A DNA stretch of 64,000 nt from Elephas maximus indicus (Eukaryota > Chordata > Mammalia > Proboscidea > Elephantidae), in NCBI RefSeq assembly GCF_024166365.1, contig NC_064821.1:54711093-54775092 (forward strand). Reading direction: 5' to 3'. Of this stretch, positions 44,301 to 54,448 are shown one piece after another; position 1 is the stretch's first letter; every line of letters begins with the position of its first letter. Under the pieces are notes generated by a model that searched no databases, was not told the DNA's origin, and saw only the letters and a program-made list of their open reading frames with translations. Both the position numbers and the translations under genes were made by a program.

Positions 44301-44625
44301 CCAAAGGAATGAACAAATCTGTCTTAGAAGTACAACCAGAATGCTCCTTGGAAGCAAGGATGGCGAGACTGCGTCTTACATACTTTGGACATGTTGTCAG
44401 GCGGGTTCAGTCCCTGGAGAAGGACATCATGCTTGGCAGAGTACAGGGTTCACGGAAAAGAGGAAAACCCTCAAGGAGGTGGATTGATACAGTGGCTACA
44501 ACAATGAGCTGAAGTGTAACAACGATCGTAAGGATGGCTCAGGACCGGGCAGTGTTTCTTTCTGTTGTGCATAGGCTTGCTATGAGTCAGAACTGACTCG
44601 AGGCACCTAACAACAACAAACAAAC
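41386..44625 (+). mobile_element. Full-length RTE (BovB-clade) non-LTR retrotransposon
   Basis: The element of 3240 bases is bounded by the identical 14-mer ATTCTGGAGGCAGA at 41372-41385 and 44626-44639. It has a 5' region of about 190 bases, a broken endonuclease plus reverse transcriptase frame, and a short 3' tail ending CACCTAACAACAACAAACAAAC. No poly-A tail is present; the tail is a CAA-rich repeat, as in RTE elements. The 5' part (about 41415-41560) and 3' part (about 44520-44610) recur in the tRNA-Gly SINEs, and the 3' tail recurs in the AfroSINEs. The roughly 3.2 kb length agrees with complete RTE elements. Confidence 0.92.
41574..44512 (+). pseudogene. Broken RTE polyprotein (AP endonuclease and reverse transcriptase)
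   Basis: This single frame would normally encode an apurinic-type endonuclease followed by a reverse transcriptase for target-primed integration. Endonuclease motifs are visible: LGTWNVRSMN (frame at 41574-42026), then IYAPT and ITGDWNV in another frame at about 42090-42200. The linker continues in the frames at 42314-42628 and 42439-42807. The RT fingers KNKAPGIDGI and GFRRGRGTRD lie at 43084-43542. The first catalytic Asp region (about 43541-43561) is cut off by a frameshift at about 43530 and a TGA at 43580. The frame 43592-44512 (306 residues) holds RQGCILSP and the catalytic YADD (43841-43852), then a C-terminal domain with FELWCWRRILNIP. A 10-T insertion lies at 42362-42371. The copy is inactive. 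Confidence 0.9.
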
Positions 44626-44849
44626 ATTCTGGAGGCAGAGCACATCCTAAGGAAACTCCCTTTTCAACTGATTGATTGGTCCTATTACATTAGATAACAT
44701 TTTGGAAGGTAGTTATATTTTATGTTAGATTGTATTGTGGAACAGCACATAGACTAGTGCTTGGCCAAACAACTGGGAACTATAGCCTAACCAAGTTGAT
44801 ACATAATATTAGCCACCAGAATTCACCTTGTCAGCTTGGCACCCATGCC

Positions 44850-45052
44850 AGTAAACTAGCTGCTGTTGAGTCAGTTCTGACTCATGGATACTCCAGGCAT
44901 GTCAGAGTAGAATGTGCTCCATAGATTTTCAATGGCTGATTTTTTGGAAGTACATCACCAGGTCTTTCTTCCAAGGCACCTCGGGGTAGACTCGAACCAC
45001 CAACTTTTCAGTTAGTATCCCAGTACATTCGCTCTTTGCTCTACCCAGGGTC
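44850..45052 (-). mobile_element. AfroSINE type C, reverse
   Basis: CTAGCTGCTGTTGAGTCAGT tail to GCTCTACCCAGGGTCTC head. Lies between the MLT2 LTR and the ERVL pol remnant. Confidence 0.8.
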
Positions 45053-45059
45053 TCAGCAC

Positions 45060-45690
45060 TCATACACATCTCCTTAAATCATATGTAATCTCCAAATAAA
45101 GACAATAGCAAAGTCATACTTCTGCCCAACATGATATAACGAACATGCACGCAGTCAAAAACTCGTTAACCGCTGTTGTTGTTGAGCCTACTCTGACTCA
45201 TGACAACCCCACGTGTGTCAGAGTAGTCTAATAAGTAATGGAATAAAAGGGGAGAAAACAGATAAAGTATAGCTATATATGCATACATACAAGAGTATTC
45301 ATAACAAAACAAGGAAGAAATACTAATAACAATTACAGTCCTCATTTCTGCAACTATGAAGTGAGTTTCTTGATCCAAGGCAGTGTTGCATGGAATACCA
45401 TCACAGTGGACAAGGGATTCTGTAAGGCCACATGTGGCAGAAGCATTGCATACCGGGAAGGCAGACCTGTACCCAGAGTACATGTCTATCCCAGTAAGAG
45501 TGAAATGCTGCCCCTTCCATGATGGAAACGATCCAGTGTAATCAGCCTGTCACCAGGTTGCTGGCTGATGACCACAGGGAATGGTGCCATATCAGGGACC
45601 TGGTGTTGGTCTCTGCTGCTGGCAGATTGGGCACCTAGCAGTGGCTGTAACCAAGTTGGCCTTGATGGAACAGAATCTTAAGGGTGAGTT
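45060..45690 (-). pseudogene. ERVL-type endogenous retrovirus internal remnant (integrase part of pol)
   Basis: Read in reverse, 45340-45680 resembles the integrase region of ERVL pol. A reverse frame at 45166-45483 retains a short stretch with AFPVCNASA and a DQETHF-type acidic segment, then loses similarity. Upstream and downstream parts are broken by stops, and a 60-base SINE tail fragment lies at 45169-45228. Order and strand relative to the MLT2 LTR (41008-44830) fit pol followed by the 3' LTR. It is a non-functional relic. The family call is by resemblance. Confidence 0.6.
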
Positions 45691-46384
45691 CTCTGAATTG
45701 GTTTTGGGGTTTCTGAAATTCGTTCTCAAACCTAGTTAGATTTAAAGGCACTAAGGACTTTATTTCCATTAGTAAAGAGAGCTGTTAGTCCCTGGCATGA
45801 TGTGGCAATAGAAAGATGCAAAATATCACCACTGGACACTTCTAATCAAATACTTCTGAGAGACAAGACTCTAGGTGATCACGAATTTGATATCTCAGCA
45901 CGTTTTTGTCAAGCCAACGAGCATAATAACATTGGCTGGTTGCTCCTACTTTTGCTGGACAGAGTGGGGAAAGGACAGGTTGAGCTCAGGGCTTCAAATT
46001 CCCAGCTTAAGTGTCACATAAAGGACCTAAAACTTGCTATGTGTGCCCTAAAGAAAGTCATATTTGCTGGAGCCACAGAGCTGAGACTGCCGAAGACCAA
46101 AGCCAGAGTCTCACTGTACAAATGACTGAATTAAACGCCAAATAAATTCCCAATCTAAAAGGTGTCTAATGTTAAAGGGAGGGGACAGGCCTGCCGTTCC
46201 AGTGGGCCAGCAAAATGGGGCTGCCACCCAAATTTAGGGGGTGGGGCTGCCGTGTCAGTAGGCCATGAGAATGGAGCTACCCAGAGCCAAGAGGGTGAGG
46301 TCACGTCTCAGGTGGACCATGAAAATGGGACTGCCCACCCTGGACACCCTTTTAGCTCAGTAAGGAAGTCTTTCCAGAGGTTTA

Positions 46385-46632
46385 CCCTTCAGCCAGGGAT
46401 TAGACAGGCTCATAAAACAAAAGAAGACTAAAGGGGCACACCAGCCCAGGCCAAGAGCTGGAGGTCAGGAAGGGACAGGAAAGCTGGTAATAGGGAACCC
46501 AAGGTTGAGAAGGGGGAGTGTTGACGTGTCGTGGGGTTGTTAACTAATGTCATAAAACAATATGTGTACTGACTGTTTAGTACAAACTAGTTTGTTCTGT
46601 AAACCTTCATCTAAAGTACAATAAAAAAAGAA
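46385..46632 (+). mobile_element. L1 3' end, third 3' UTR type
   Basis: AGACTAAAGGGGCACACCAG, GTTGACGTGTCGTGGGGTTG and AACCTTCATCTAAAGTACAA, then ATAAAAAAAG. A short 5'-truncated insertion in the MaLR internal region. Confidence 0.75.
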
Positions 46633-46749
46633 AAAAGAAACTGGGACTGCCTAAAGTCAAGGAAGTAGGGCTGCCCTCCCAGTGGGCCTGGAAGGTAGGG
46701 CTGATACATAGGGCCAAGGGCCCTCCACCCAGAATCTGGAGAGTATGGC

Positions 46750-47243
46750 TGTCTTAGTAATCTAGTGCTGCTATAACAGAAATACCACAAGTGGATGGCC
46801 TTAACAAAGAGAAGTTTATTTCCTCACAGTAAAGTAGGCTATAAGTCCAAACTCAGGGCGTCACCTCCAGGGGAAGGCTTTTTTCTGTCAGCCTTCTCAT
46901 CAATCTTCCCCCAGACTAGGAGCTGCTCTGCACAGGAACCCTGGGTCCCAAGGACGTGCTCTGCTCCCAGTGCTACTTTCTTGGTGGTATGAGGTCCCTC
47001 CTCTCTGCTTGCTTCCCTTTCCTTTTATCTCTTGAGAGATAAAAGGGGGTGTAGGCCACACCCCAGGGAAACTCCCTTTACATTGGATCAGGGATGTGAC
47101 CTGGTAAGGTTGTTACAATCCCACCGTAATGCTCTTTAACATAAAATTGCAATCACAAAATGGAGGACAACCACAGAATACTGGGAATCATGGCCTAACC
47201 AAGTTGACACATATCTTGGGGGGACACAATTCAGTCCATGACA
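46750..47243 (-). mobile_element. MaLR-type LTR, reverse
   Basis: Starts TGTCTTAGTAATC and ends CAGTCCATGACA. The reverse complement opens TGTCATGGACTGAATTGTGT with an AATAAAC signal near its far end. Solo LTR inserted into the MaLR internal region; no clear 5-bp duplication. Confidence 0.7.
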
Positions 47244-47691
47244 GCAGCCAATGCCCAGAGTCTGGAGGGCAGAGCCATTGCCAGATGTGCCAGAAAAATG
47301 GAGGATTATTTTCAAGCCTTGAGAGCTAATGAAATTTGCCCTGCTGTGTGTTGGGCTTGCTTGGTACCCATGACCCCTTCTTTCTCTCCAGTTTCTCCCA
47401 TTTGGAATGGAAATGTCTACCCTGTATGTGCTCCATCAGTTCCGTCATTGTACTTTGGAAGCAGGCAATTTGTATTGTCAGTTTCACAAGACCACAGATG
47501 GAAAGAAATTTTGCCCCAGGATGCAACACACCCAGCCTCTCACCCTTAACTTGATTTAGATGACTCAGAAGATGAGATTTCAGATTTAGGGTTGATGCTG
47601 GAATGGGTTAAGACTTTTGGAGTGATGTGATAGGGTGAATGTATTTTACATGTGGGAAGGACATGACTTTTGGGGGGATTAAAGGGTAGAA

Positions 47692-48094
47692 TGTTATGGC
47701 TTAAATTGTGTCCCCCCAAAATATGTGTTTGAATCCCAACCCCTATACCTGTGGACGCCACCTGTTTAGAAATAGGGTTCTTTGTTATATTAATTAGCTC
47801 CTACCCAAATAGGGTGGGTTCTACATCTCATTACTTCTAAGTTATAAAAACAGATGAGATACACAGAAACGAACACACAGAATGGGGGAGCGGGGGGGGG
47901 GATACAGATACCATGTGAGAATTGTCTTCAAGCCAGGGAATGAAGGAATGCCCAGGGCTACCTATAAGGAAGGAATCTACACAGCTGAGACCCTGATTTG
48001 GACTTTCAGCCTCCAAAACTGTAAGGAAATTTCTGTATTTTAAAGCCATGCACTTGTGGTGTTTGTATTACAGCAGTACCAGGTAACTAAGACA
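47692..48094 (+). mobile_element. MaLR-type 3' LTR
   Basis: TGTTATGGCTTAAATTGTGT to TAACTAAGACA, TG...CA bounded, about 403 bases, preceded by its internal region. Same subfamily as 175-1361. A G run lies at 47889-47900. Confidence 0.8.
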
Positions 48095-48289
48095 GGTCCC
48101 AGCCCCTGGAATCCCAGCCCTGTTCTCCATCAGCCTGTGTCCCCCCCATTCCAGGAAGGGATTGGACCCCCTCCCTAGCCAATGGAAGAAGGTGGAAACC
48201 TTTGGGGGGTGGAACAGGAAGGCTTCCTGGGAACCCTCCCCACTTCTGCTTTTTCAGGCCTCTCAGGTGGAAGTCAAAGGGTCTGAATG

Positions 48290-48526
48290 CCAAGCTAAAG
48301 AGTTTGGCCTTTTATTCTTTGGCACTGGGGAGCCCCTGAAGGTTTCTGAGCAGGGGACTAACAAGTTAAAAAAAACTAATATGCTATTTCGGGAAGATTA
48401 AAATGGCAGCAGTGCACTGAATGAGTTGGATAGAAAGAAAAGAGTGGGGGGCAGGGAAGCCAGGTAGCTATCGTGATGTATAAGGACCCACCCCAGGGTG
48501 GAGGCAGTGGAAACAGAAAAGGAGGA
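48290..48526 (-). mobile_element. L2 fragment, reverse
   Basis: AAAGAGTTTGGCCTTTTATT, GGGGAGCCCCTGAAGGTTTC and GAGCAGGGGACTAACAAGTT. Confidence 0.6.
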
Positions 48527-48688
48527 AACTGAACCTGTTGCCATCAAGTCAATTCTGACTCACAGGGACCCTGTAAGGACAGAGCAGAACTGCCCCATAG
48601 GGTTTCCAAGGAGCAGCTGGCAGATTTGAACTGCCAGCCTTTTGGTTAGCAGCTGTAGCTCTTAACTACTACACCACCAAGGCTCCAA
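48527..48688 (-). mobile_element. AfroSINE type A, reverse
   Basis: AACTGAACCTGTTGCCATCA to CACCACCAAGGCTCC. Confidence 0.88.
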
Positions 48689-48799
48689 AAAGAAGGAAGA
48701 GGTGGGCATTTGTGACAGGAAGGACTAATGGGTGGAACTCTGACCTGAATGAGGGTGAGGCAGGAATCATGGGTGACCTCAGTTTTAAACCCAGATGAG

Positions 48800-48950
48800 A
48801 AGGACAGTGACTCTGCGACTCAGCCAATGTGAAAACTGCCAGAGTATACTTAATCTCTCCCAGCCTCAGTTAAGTCATCTATAGAATGAGGTTTTAAACA
48901 GGGTTGTGAGGAGCATTAAATGAAATTGTGCATGGAACATGCATGGAAAT
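48800..48950 (+). mobile_element. MIR element
   Basis: TCTCCCAGCCTCAGTTAAGT and GGTTGTGAGGAGCATTAAAT. Confidence 0.65.
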
Positions 48951-48999
48951 TTACCCAGGGCCTGACTGGAGCAGCAGGCAGGCAGTAGGACCCCGAAGG

Positions 49000-49095
49000 T
49001 GTTTTAAGCAGAGCTTTATCCTGGGGTCAATAGGGAGCCATAGAGGGATCTTGACTGAGGATAATGTGATCACATTTGCCTTTTGAAAAGCCCCT
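49000..49095 (-). mobile_element. L2 fragment, reverse
   Basis: GAGCTTTATCCTGGGGTCAA, AGGGAGCCATAGAGGGATC and GTGATCACATTTGCCTTTTG. Confidence 0.55.
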
Positions 49096-49162
49096 CTGAG
49101 ACCAGTGTAAAGAGGGCAGTCTGTGTCCAGGTGACTCATGACGTTGGCCTGGATCAAGCAGG

Positions 49163-49190
49163 AGGTGCGGGGGCGGGGGGGTGGGGGTGT
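49163..49190 (+). repeat. G-rich run, quadruplex-capable
   Basis: Runs of 5, 7 and 5 G separated by single bases. Confidence 0.7.
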
Positions 49191-50876
49191 GGCATCCTTG
49201 AGCATGGCCTCGCCCCTCTCTCCCCAGAGCTCTGCTTGCTTGTTTGCCTCCCCTTTGTGTTTGGGCAACCACTGTGAGTGAATGCAGGCTGGGAGGCATG
49301 TGTCCCAGCAACCTACTAACGGGCTCTCCCTGACTGCTGCAGGATCTGTGTCCACAGCTGTACCCTGGACTGGTCCCCTGGCAGCCGTTGGGACAACCAG
49401 AGAGGCAGCTGCTGCCCAGTGAGAGTATGAGGCCCAGCGTGGGACCACTCCCACGCCCCCATCCTACAGGCTACTCCTTCCATTCCCCAATCCCACCATC
49501 CACCCTCCTCTGCTCCCCTGTGATCCCCCAGCCACTCCCTTGCCTTCTTGGGGACTGGATTGTCATTTCTCCTGTTCCTACCATTTCTTCCTCCTCTGTG
49601 CATTCACTCTGCCCACTGCCATCTCTGCTCACATTTCTCTCCTTCATTGGGCTCTTCGTTCCTTTTGTCCCTCCTGCCCTCCCTTCCCAATTTGTCTCCC
49701 TTTTTTTCCTCTTTCCTTTGCCCCCTCTTGGGTATGCAGGAGGCTAGGGATGGGCGTCTTGGAGCCCAGCACAGTGCCTGGCCCGTGGGTGGAGAGAGGG
49801 AGGTCCCCTTGCATGTATCTGCCTGTCCCGACATGCCCTTCAGGTTCATTTCCTTGTTCCTGTCTCTCTTCCTTTGAGTGGGTCTATTCGCTACATGCAT
49901 GTTTTAACCTTGGCCATGAAGTTTTCAAGGCCAGGACCTGGTTCTTCTGCCCTCTATTTTCTGCTCACAGCCTAGAGGCATTCCCAACTCCATGATTTAT
50001 AACATCGTTTATGGAGGACTTTTCTGGGCCAACGGAGAGGTTTACCAACCTCCGTCGCTGGGGCCACGTCCTTCCTTGGTCACCACTGTGGCCACAGCCC
50101 TCTCTTAGTGAGTGACCATAACTGTTGTCCTCAAAACAGCACAGCCGAGGAAACAGATGCAATAACCCTGGAATCCAGGCCTGACTCTAGGCCTGTGTTC
50201 TAGAACTCCAACCCTGCAGATGCTAGTGGCTGTGCAACCTGGGAGGACTCGCAGGAGGAGGGGGCACCTGATGCTTGCTCTGTCAGCATCCAGCTAACTA
50301 TAGAAAAGGGAGTTTGGGGACAGCTGCCCCTTTTTTTAAGTCATTATTTTAAAATTTTATTATTTTTTTATTATGCAGAAAAGAGTAGTATTGTTGATAC
50401 ACACACTGAAACATCAGTACGTCTAGAGAAGTCCATGGGTTTGGGGGTGTCTCAGTCCCTCTCCATGCAGCTCTTACTTCCTCCATGTTGGCTCCACCCT
50501 CAGGCAGCCTCTCCCCTAGGAGGCTGGTCAGGGCTTACATCCTGTCCTCCTAATAAACCCAGCAGGAAAGGGGGAGGGAGTCTCTCTTACTAGCATTTCC
50601 TCAGTCATAAAAGAATTTTCTCACTGATTCCATCTGGGCTGGACCCTCTCTCAGTCAATCACTCAGGCCAGGGAAATGGGGAGATCTGATTGGCCAGGGC
50701 AGGCCACACCCAGTCTCAGAGCTGTAAAAGAGGCCTGGTTACAAGGTGGTGCCAATCTCGCGTGCTAAACACTTATCACTTAGCCCTGGGCCAGGCTGGC
50801 CTCCCCCAGCCCAGCACAGTCCTTCGTCAGGAGCTTCCAGAAACTGCTGGGGAGCCTTTCGTGCAACCAGTTAAAT
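49191..50876. other. Repeat-poor, no recognised gene
   Basis: About 1.7 kb of pyrimidine-rich, repeat-poor DNA. Frames on both strands (for example 49540-49995) are low-complexity and lack domain features. An AT-rich patch lies at 50335-50400. Confidence 0.4.
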
Positions 50877-51077
50877 GAGTTGCCATTGCTTTGACTCAAA
50901 CTCATGGCGACCGCATGTGTGTCAGAGTAGAACTGTGCTCCACAGGGTTTTCAGTGGCTGATTTTTCAGAAGGAGATCACCAGGCCTTTCTTCCAAGGCA
51001 CCTCTGGGTGGATTCAAACCTCCAGCCTTTCAGTTGGCAGCTGAGTGTGTTAGCCGTTTGCACCACTCAGGGACTCC
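50877..51077 (-). mobile_element. AfroSINE type C, reverse
   Basis: GAGTTGCCATTGCTTTGACT to GCACCACTCAGGGACTCC. Confidence 0.88.
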
Positions 51078-51200
51078 AGGCTCTGGATAACTTCGTTCTC
51101 TGGAGAGCACAGCTGCACTGTCTTTGAAGGGTCCCTGCAGTGACTTCTTTTGTGACACTACTAAACCTCCCTCAGTTTGGGATGTTCTATTTGGACATAA

Positions 51201-51478
51201 GAATGCTCTTTAGAAGCAAGGATGCTGAGACGTCATCTCACATACTTTGGACATGTAATCAGGAGGGTGCAGTTTCTGGAGAAGGATATCATGCTTGGTA
51301 GAGTAGGGGGTCAGTGAAAAGAGGAAAACCCTTGATGAGATGGGTTAATACCGTAGCAGCAACAGTGGGCTCAAACATAGCAACAATTGTGAGAATGGTG
51401 CAGGACCAGGCTGTGTTTCGTTCTGGTGTACATAGTGTCACTATGATTTGAAACCGACTCAATGGCACCTAATAAGAG
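51201..51478 (+). mobile_element. RTE LINE 3' fragment
   Basis: AGAATGCTCTTTAGAAGCAA, CATACTTTGGACATGTAATC and ATGGCACCTAATAAGAGC. C-terminal coding part and tail. Confidence 0.85.
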
Positions 51479-52659
51479 CAATATTTGCTATTGGATTTTT
51501 TTAATCCTGTGGGATACCTGGTACTGGGGCATTTCTGCAGGAGGCCGGAAGAGAGCTCTGAGATGGACGGTTGGCCAACACATTATGGATGATGCTTGGT
51601 TAATATTTGTTGAATGAATGACCCGGCAAAGAGAGGCAGAAGCCAGCATTCGGCAGTTTTGTTTCTGTCCCCCAGGGCGCACCCTCCACACACAGCACCA
51701 TCTATGCCAGCTCACAGGGCACTCAGGAAATAGCAGCTGATATTTTATCATTATCGTTGCCATTGTTGTGATAGCATGGCTGTTGTCGTTGTTCAGTCTG
51801 GAAGTTTGTCCTGGTTCCAGGGTCAGTCCAGGCCTTGCCGGTGGGCACCCCTCTAGTTATCTTTGCTTCAGTCATTCCCTTCTATGCCAAAATGTTTGGA
51901 ATTTAGGATTCCTCGGCTGGTCTTTTGAATCTACATGCCCCAAAGGGTGGATCAAGGGTCAGCCTTGCAGATATTTAATAAATCCCTGTATCTTCCAGGC
52001 CCCCTGTGGGCTGGAGATGATACTGAGGGAACTCCTGGCCTGAGGGGAGAGGGTGCATAACAGGAACACACAGACGTACCACAGACTGTGACACCTGCCA
52101 TGGGACTTTCAGGAGGGGGATCCGGATTCAAGTCTGGGTGACTCTGGTTCCAAGCCTTTGGTCTCTTACAGGTCACCCCCTCGGCCTCCCTTCCCCCCTC
52201 TTACAGTGGGGAAGAGATACCAGCCAGGGAGCGTTTGAGGATTCAGCTTACAAAGGTGATGCGCAGAAGCATGTAGCTCGATGCCTGGCACCCAGGAAGG
52301 CCTCTGTGTGGTGGCAGCTCAAAGAGGGACAGCTCCTTGGACATGAGGTCAGGGTCAGGCAGCCAGTGAGCTGGCAGAGAGGCCCAGGGTCAGCATTCAG
52401 CCTAATGTGCAGCTTCTACAGCGGAGGTCATTTTAGACACTGGCGTTTGTTACTGAGTGATCTGGGATGTGGTCCTCCAAGACCCCTGTACCCTCGTTGC
52501 TTCCCACCTCTCTGTCATCAGCAAAACTCTGCCTCAGACGTCAGACAGAGGAGAGCCTTGTTCATGGAAGTGTGTATAGAAGTTTATGAAGCTCATTCTT
52601 TTAAAGCCTGGCTTGGGGCAGGTGAGAACAAGATACTAGAGTGGGTGAGAGCCTGGCCT
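51479..52659. other. Mostly unassigned, with a small L2 end
   Basis: 51595-51622 is an L2 3' end (TTAATATTTGTTGAATGAAT). The rest is repeat-poor. A 193-codon frame at 52138-52719 shows no known domain and runs into a MIR, so it is not called. Confidence 0.4.
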
Positions 52660-52862
52660 CCGTACTCAGACTGTCTGGGATCTGGGTTCACATTTCTTGT
52701 CTGGCACTTATTAACGTGAGACTTTGGGGAATTACAAAACATCTCTGGCCTCAGTGGCTGCATCTGTAACATGGGAATGGTGGAAGCACCTTCCTCATGA
52801 GGATCAAATGAGATGATTCAGGCTCAGAGTGAGCATTCAATACATGCTTGCTTCTTTTATTA
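52660..52862 (+). mobile_element. MIR element
   Basis: GATCTGGGTTCACATTTCTT, GGCCTCAGTGGCTGCATCTG and GAGCATTCAATACATGCTTG. Confidence 0.75.
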
Positions 52863-53104
52863 GGATTTAAAGATGCAGACTTTTGAAAACAAAGACCATT
52901 TGGAAAGTGTATAATCCCTCCCCTCCCTGGTTTGTAATATGATGCATACTACCTATATCCGGGCACATCAGGTACGTGACACCTAAAGCTCCAAGACCTA
53001 TGCCATTGGATTCCAGAGTTGGGATTCTTATCCTGGGGGTGGTCTGTGGAAGGACAGTGAACCCCTGAAATTGTACAGGATTTGTGCCTAGGACCTTCAT
53101 AGTA
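52863..53104. other. Unassigned
   Basis: Nothing recognised. Confidence 0.35.
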
Positions 53105-53560
53105 TGGAAATAGTGCCCTCCCCCCAAAGATATCCAAATCCTAACCCCCAGAACCTGTGACTATGGCACTTTACATGGCAGCACGGACTTTGCAGATGTG
53201 ATTAAATTAAGGATTTTGAGATAGTGAGATTAGCCTGAATTGTCAGGGTGGTCCCAATGTTATCACAAGGGTCCTTATAAGAGGGAGGCAGGAGAGTCAG
53301 AGTTAGGAAAAGGAGATGTGAAGATGGAGTACAGATTGGAATGATGTACTTTGAAGATGGAAGAAGGGGCCAAGAGCCAAGGAGTGCAGGCGCCCCTTAG
53401 GAGCCGGAAAAGGCAGGGAGACAGATTTCTCCCCTGAAGCCTCCAGAAGCAATGCAGCCCTGACAACACCTTGGTCTTGGACTTCTGATTGAAGAGAATA
53501 AATTTGTGTGGTTTTAAACCACTCAGTTTGTGGTAATTGTTACAATAACAGTAGGAAGCT
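53105..53560 (+). mobile_element. MLT1 LTR
   Basis: CCCCAAAGATATCCAAATCC, ACAAGGGTCCTTATAAGAGG, GCCAAGAGCCAAGGAGTGCA, AATAAATTTGTGTGG and AACAGTAGGAAGCTCATGCA. Confidence 0.88.
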
Positions 53561-54171
53561 CATGCAGCCCTTTCAGGGGAGACTAGGTGGCTGTTTATCT
53601 GATTTTCACCTGCAGTGACAGCCAAAAGATGAACAGCTGTTGGTCCAAGCATCCATCTGGCCCGGGGAGTCCCACTGCTGGGTTGTAATACAACCATGAC
53701 CCCTTCCTCCTTGGGCCTCCATGTCCTGTGAGGCACATCTAAAATGCAGATATGTTTTTCAGCTCCACTATTTTCTCTGGAAAGGAATCTGAGAAACCCC
53801 ACAAAAAAGCCTGCCTATTGCCCTGGGGCTTCCTAAACTAGGGCTACTGTGGGTGCCCATGGAGCATGCCTCCTCTGGACCCCAGTCATGCCCAACGCCC
53901 CGCTCTAGGTCTCCCTCTCTGAGCTGCTACCTACTTGTCTTAATGGGGAAAATGGCCCCAGTTCAGGCCTCAGGATAGTACAGGCACTTCTGTTTTGGGA
54001 TAAACCTCCTAGCAGCTGTTCGAGGTCACAGGCTGGCGCCTAACATGGGTCGATCATTCACATGCGCAAAATAGCAACAGCCCTTTGTGGGAGTTTCCTG
54101 GCCTCCTCCCCAGGTTCCCACATCAAGCAGCAACAGCTAGAAGGTGCCCATGTGCCTGTTCCATGCTGGAC
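53561..54171. other. No recognised gene or repeat
   Basis: Nothing assigned. Confidence 0.4.
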
Positions 54172-54345
54172 CTGGCATTGGTCATCTCACTGGACCCTCA
54201 GAAGCAGCCCGGGTGGGAAGTGGCATCTCCTTTTTACAGATGAGGAAACTGAGGCTCCAGAAGGCGAAGTGCCTTGCCAGGCACACACAGAATTAGAGAT
54301 CTGACAGACTCCACAATCCATGAATTTCCCACTCTACCGCCATGT
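54172..54345 (-). mobile_element. MIR, reverse
   Basis: TTTTTACAGATGAGGAAACT and GAAGTGCCTTGCCAGGCACA. Confidence 0.75.
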
Positions 54346-54347
54346 CA

Positions 54348-54448
54348 TGTTATTCATTCATTCAGCAGATATTCACTGTGCTCCAGCTGGAGAGAAGCAG
54401 TGGACAAAACAGACGAATCTCCCTGCCCTCATGGAGCGTGCATTCTAG
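54348..54448 (-). mobile_element. L2 3' end, reverse
   Basis: TTATTCATTCATTCAGCAGA and CCCTGCCCTCATGGAGCGTG. Confidence 0.8.

Larger units (their letters stand above)
41008..44830 (-). mobile_element. MLT2 (ERVL) LTR, reverse, split by full-length RTE
   Basis: 41008-41385 (AGTCAGGGTTCTCTAAGAAA, ATTTGCTCACATGATAGTGA, GGCTGGCAAGTCCAAAATCC) resumes after the RTE at 44626-44830 (AACTGATTGATTGGTCC, GTGCTTGGCCAAACAACTGG, CAAGTTGATACATAA). This is the reverse strand of an MLT2-type LTR. The ERVL pol remnant beside it on the same strand suggests this is the 3' LTR of a decayed provirus. Confidence 0.7.
45700..47691 (+). mobile_element. MaLR-type internal region, interrupted twice
   Basis: The segment just before the LTR at 47692 (TCTCCCATTTGGAATGGAAA, TGCTGGAATGGGTTAAGACT, GTGGGAAGGACATGACTTTT) has the sequence that precedes the 3' LTR in MaLR elements. 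Further upstream, repeated phrases of the form GGGGCTGCC...CAGTGGGCC continue on both sides of an L1 3' end and a reversed LTR. A 107-codon frame at 45802-46125 may be a gag-like relic, with a helical, Leu/Lys-rich second half. This is uncertain. Confidence 0.6.

Noticed and set aside
43592..44512. 306-codon frame as a host gene
   Set aside because: Contains the RT YADD box and lies within an RTE bounded by target duplications, so it is a retrotransposon remnant.
49340..49425. Short exon flanked by a CTGCTGCAG acceptor-like site
   Set aside because: The sites are weak and the frame shows no recognisable protein.
49540..49995. 151-codon Phe/Pro/Leu/Ser-rich frame as a secreted protein
   Set aside because: It follows from a pyrimidine-rich stretch, and overlapping frames look equally open.
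52138..52719. 193-codon frame as a gene
   Set aside because: No domain features, and its 3' end overlaps a MIR.
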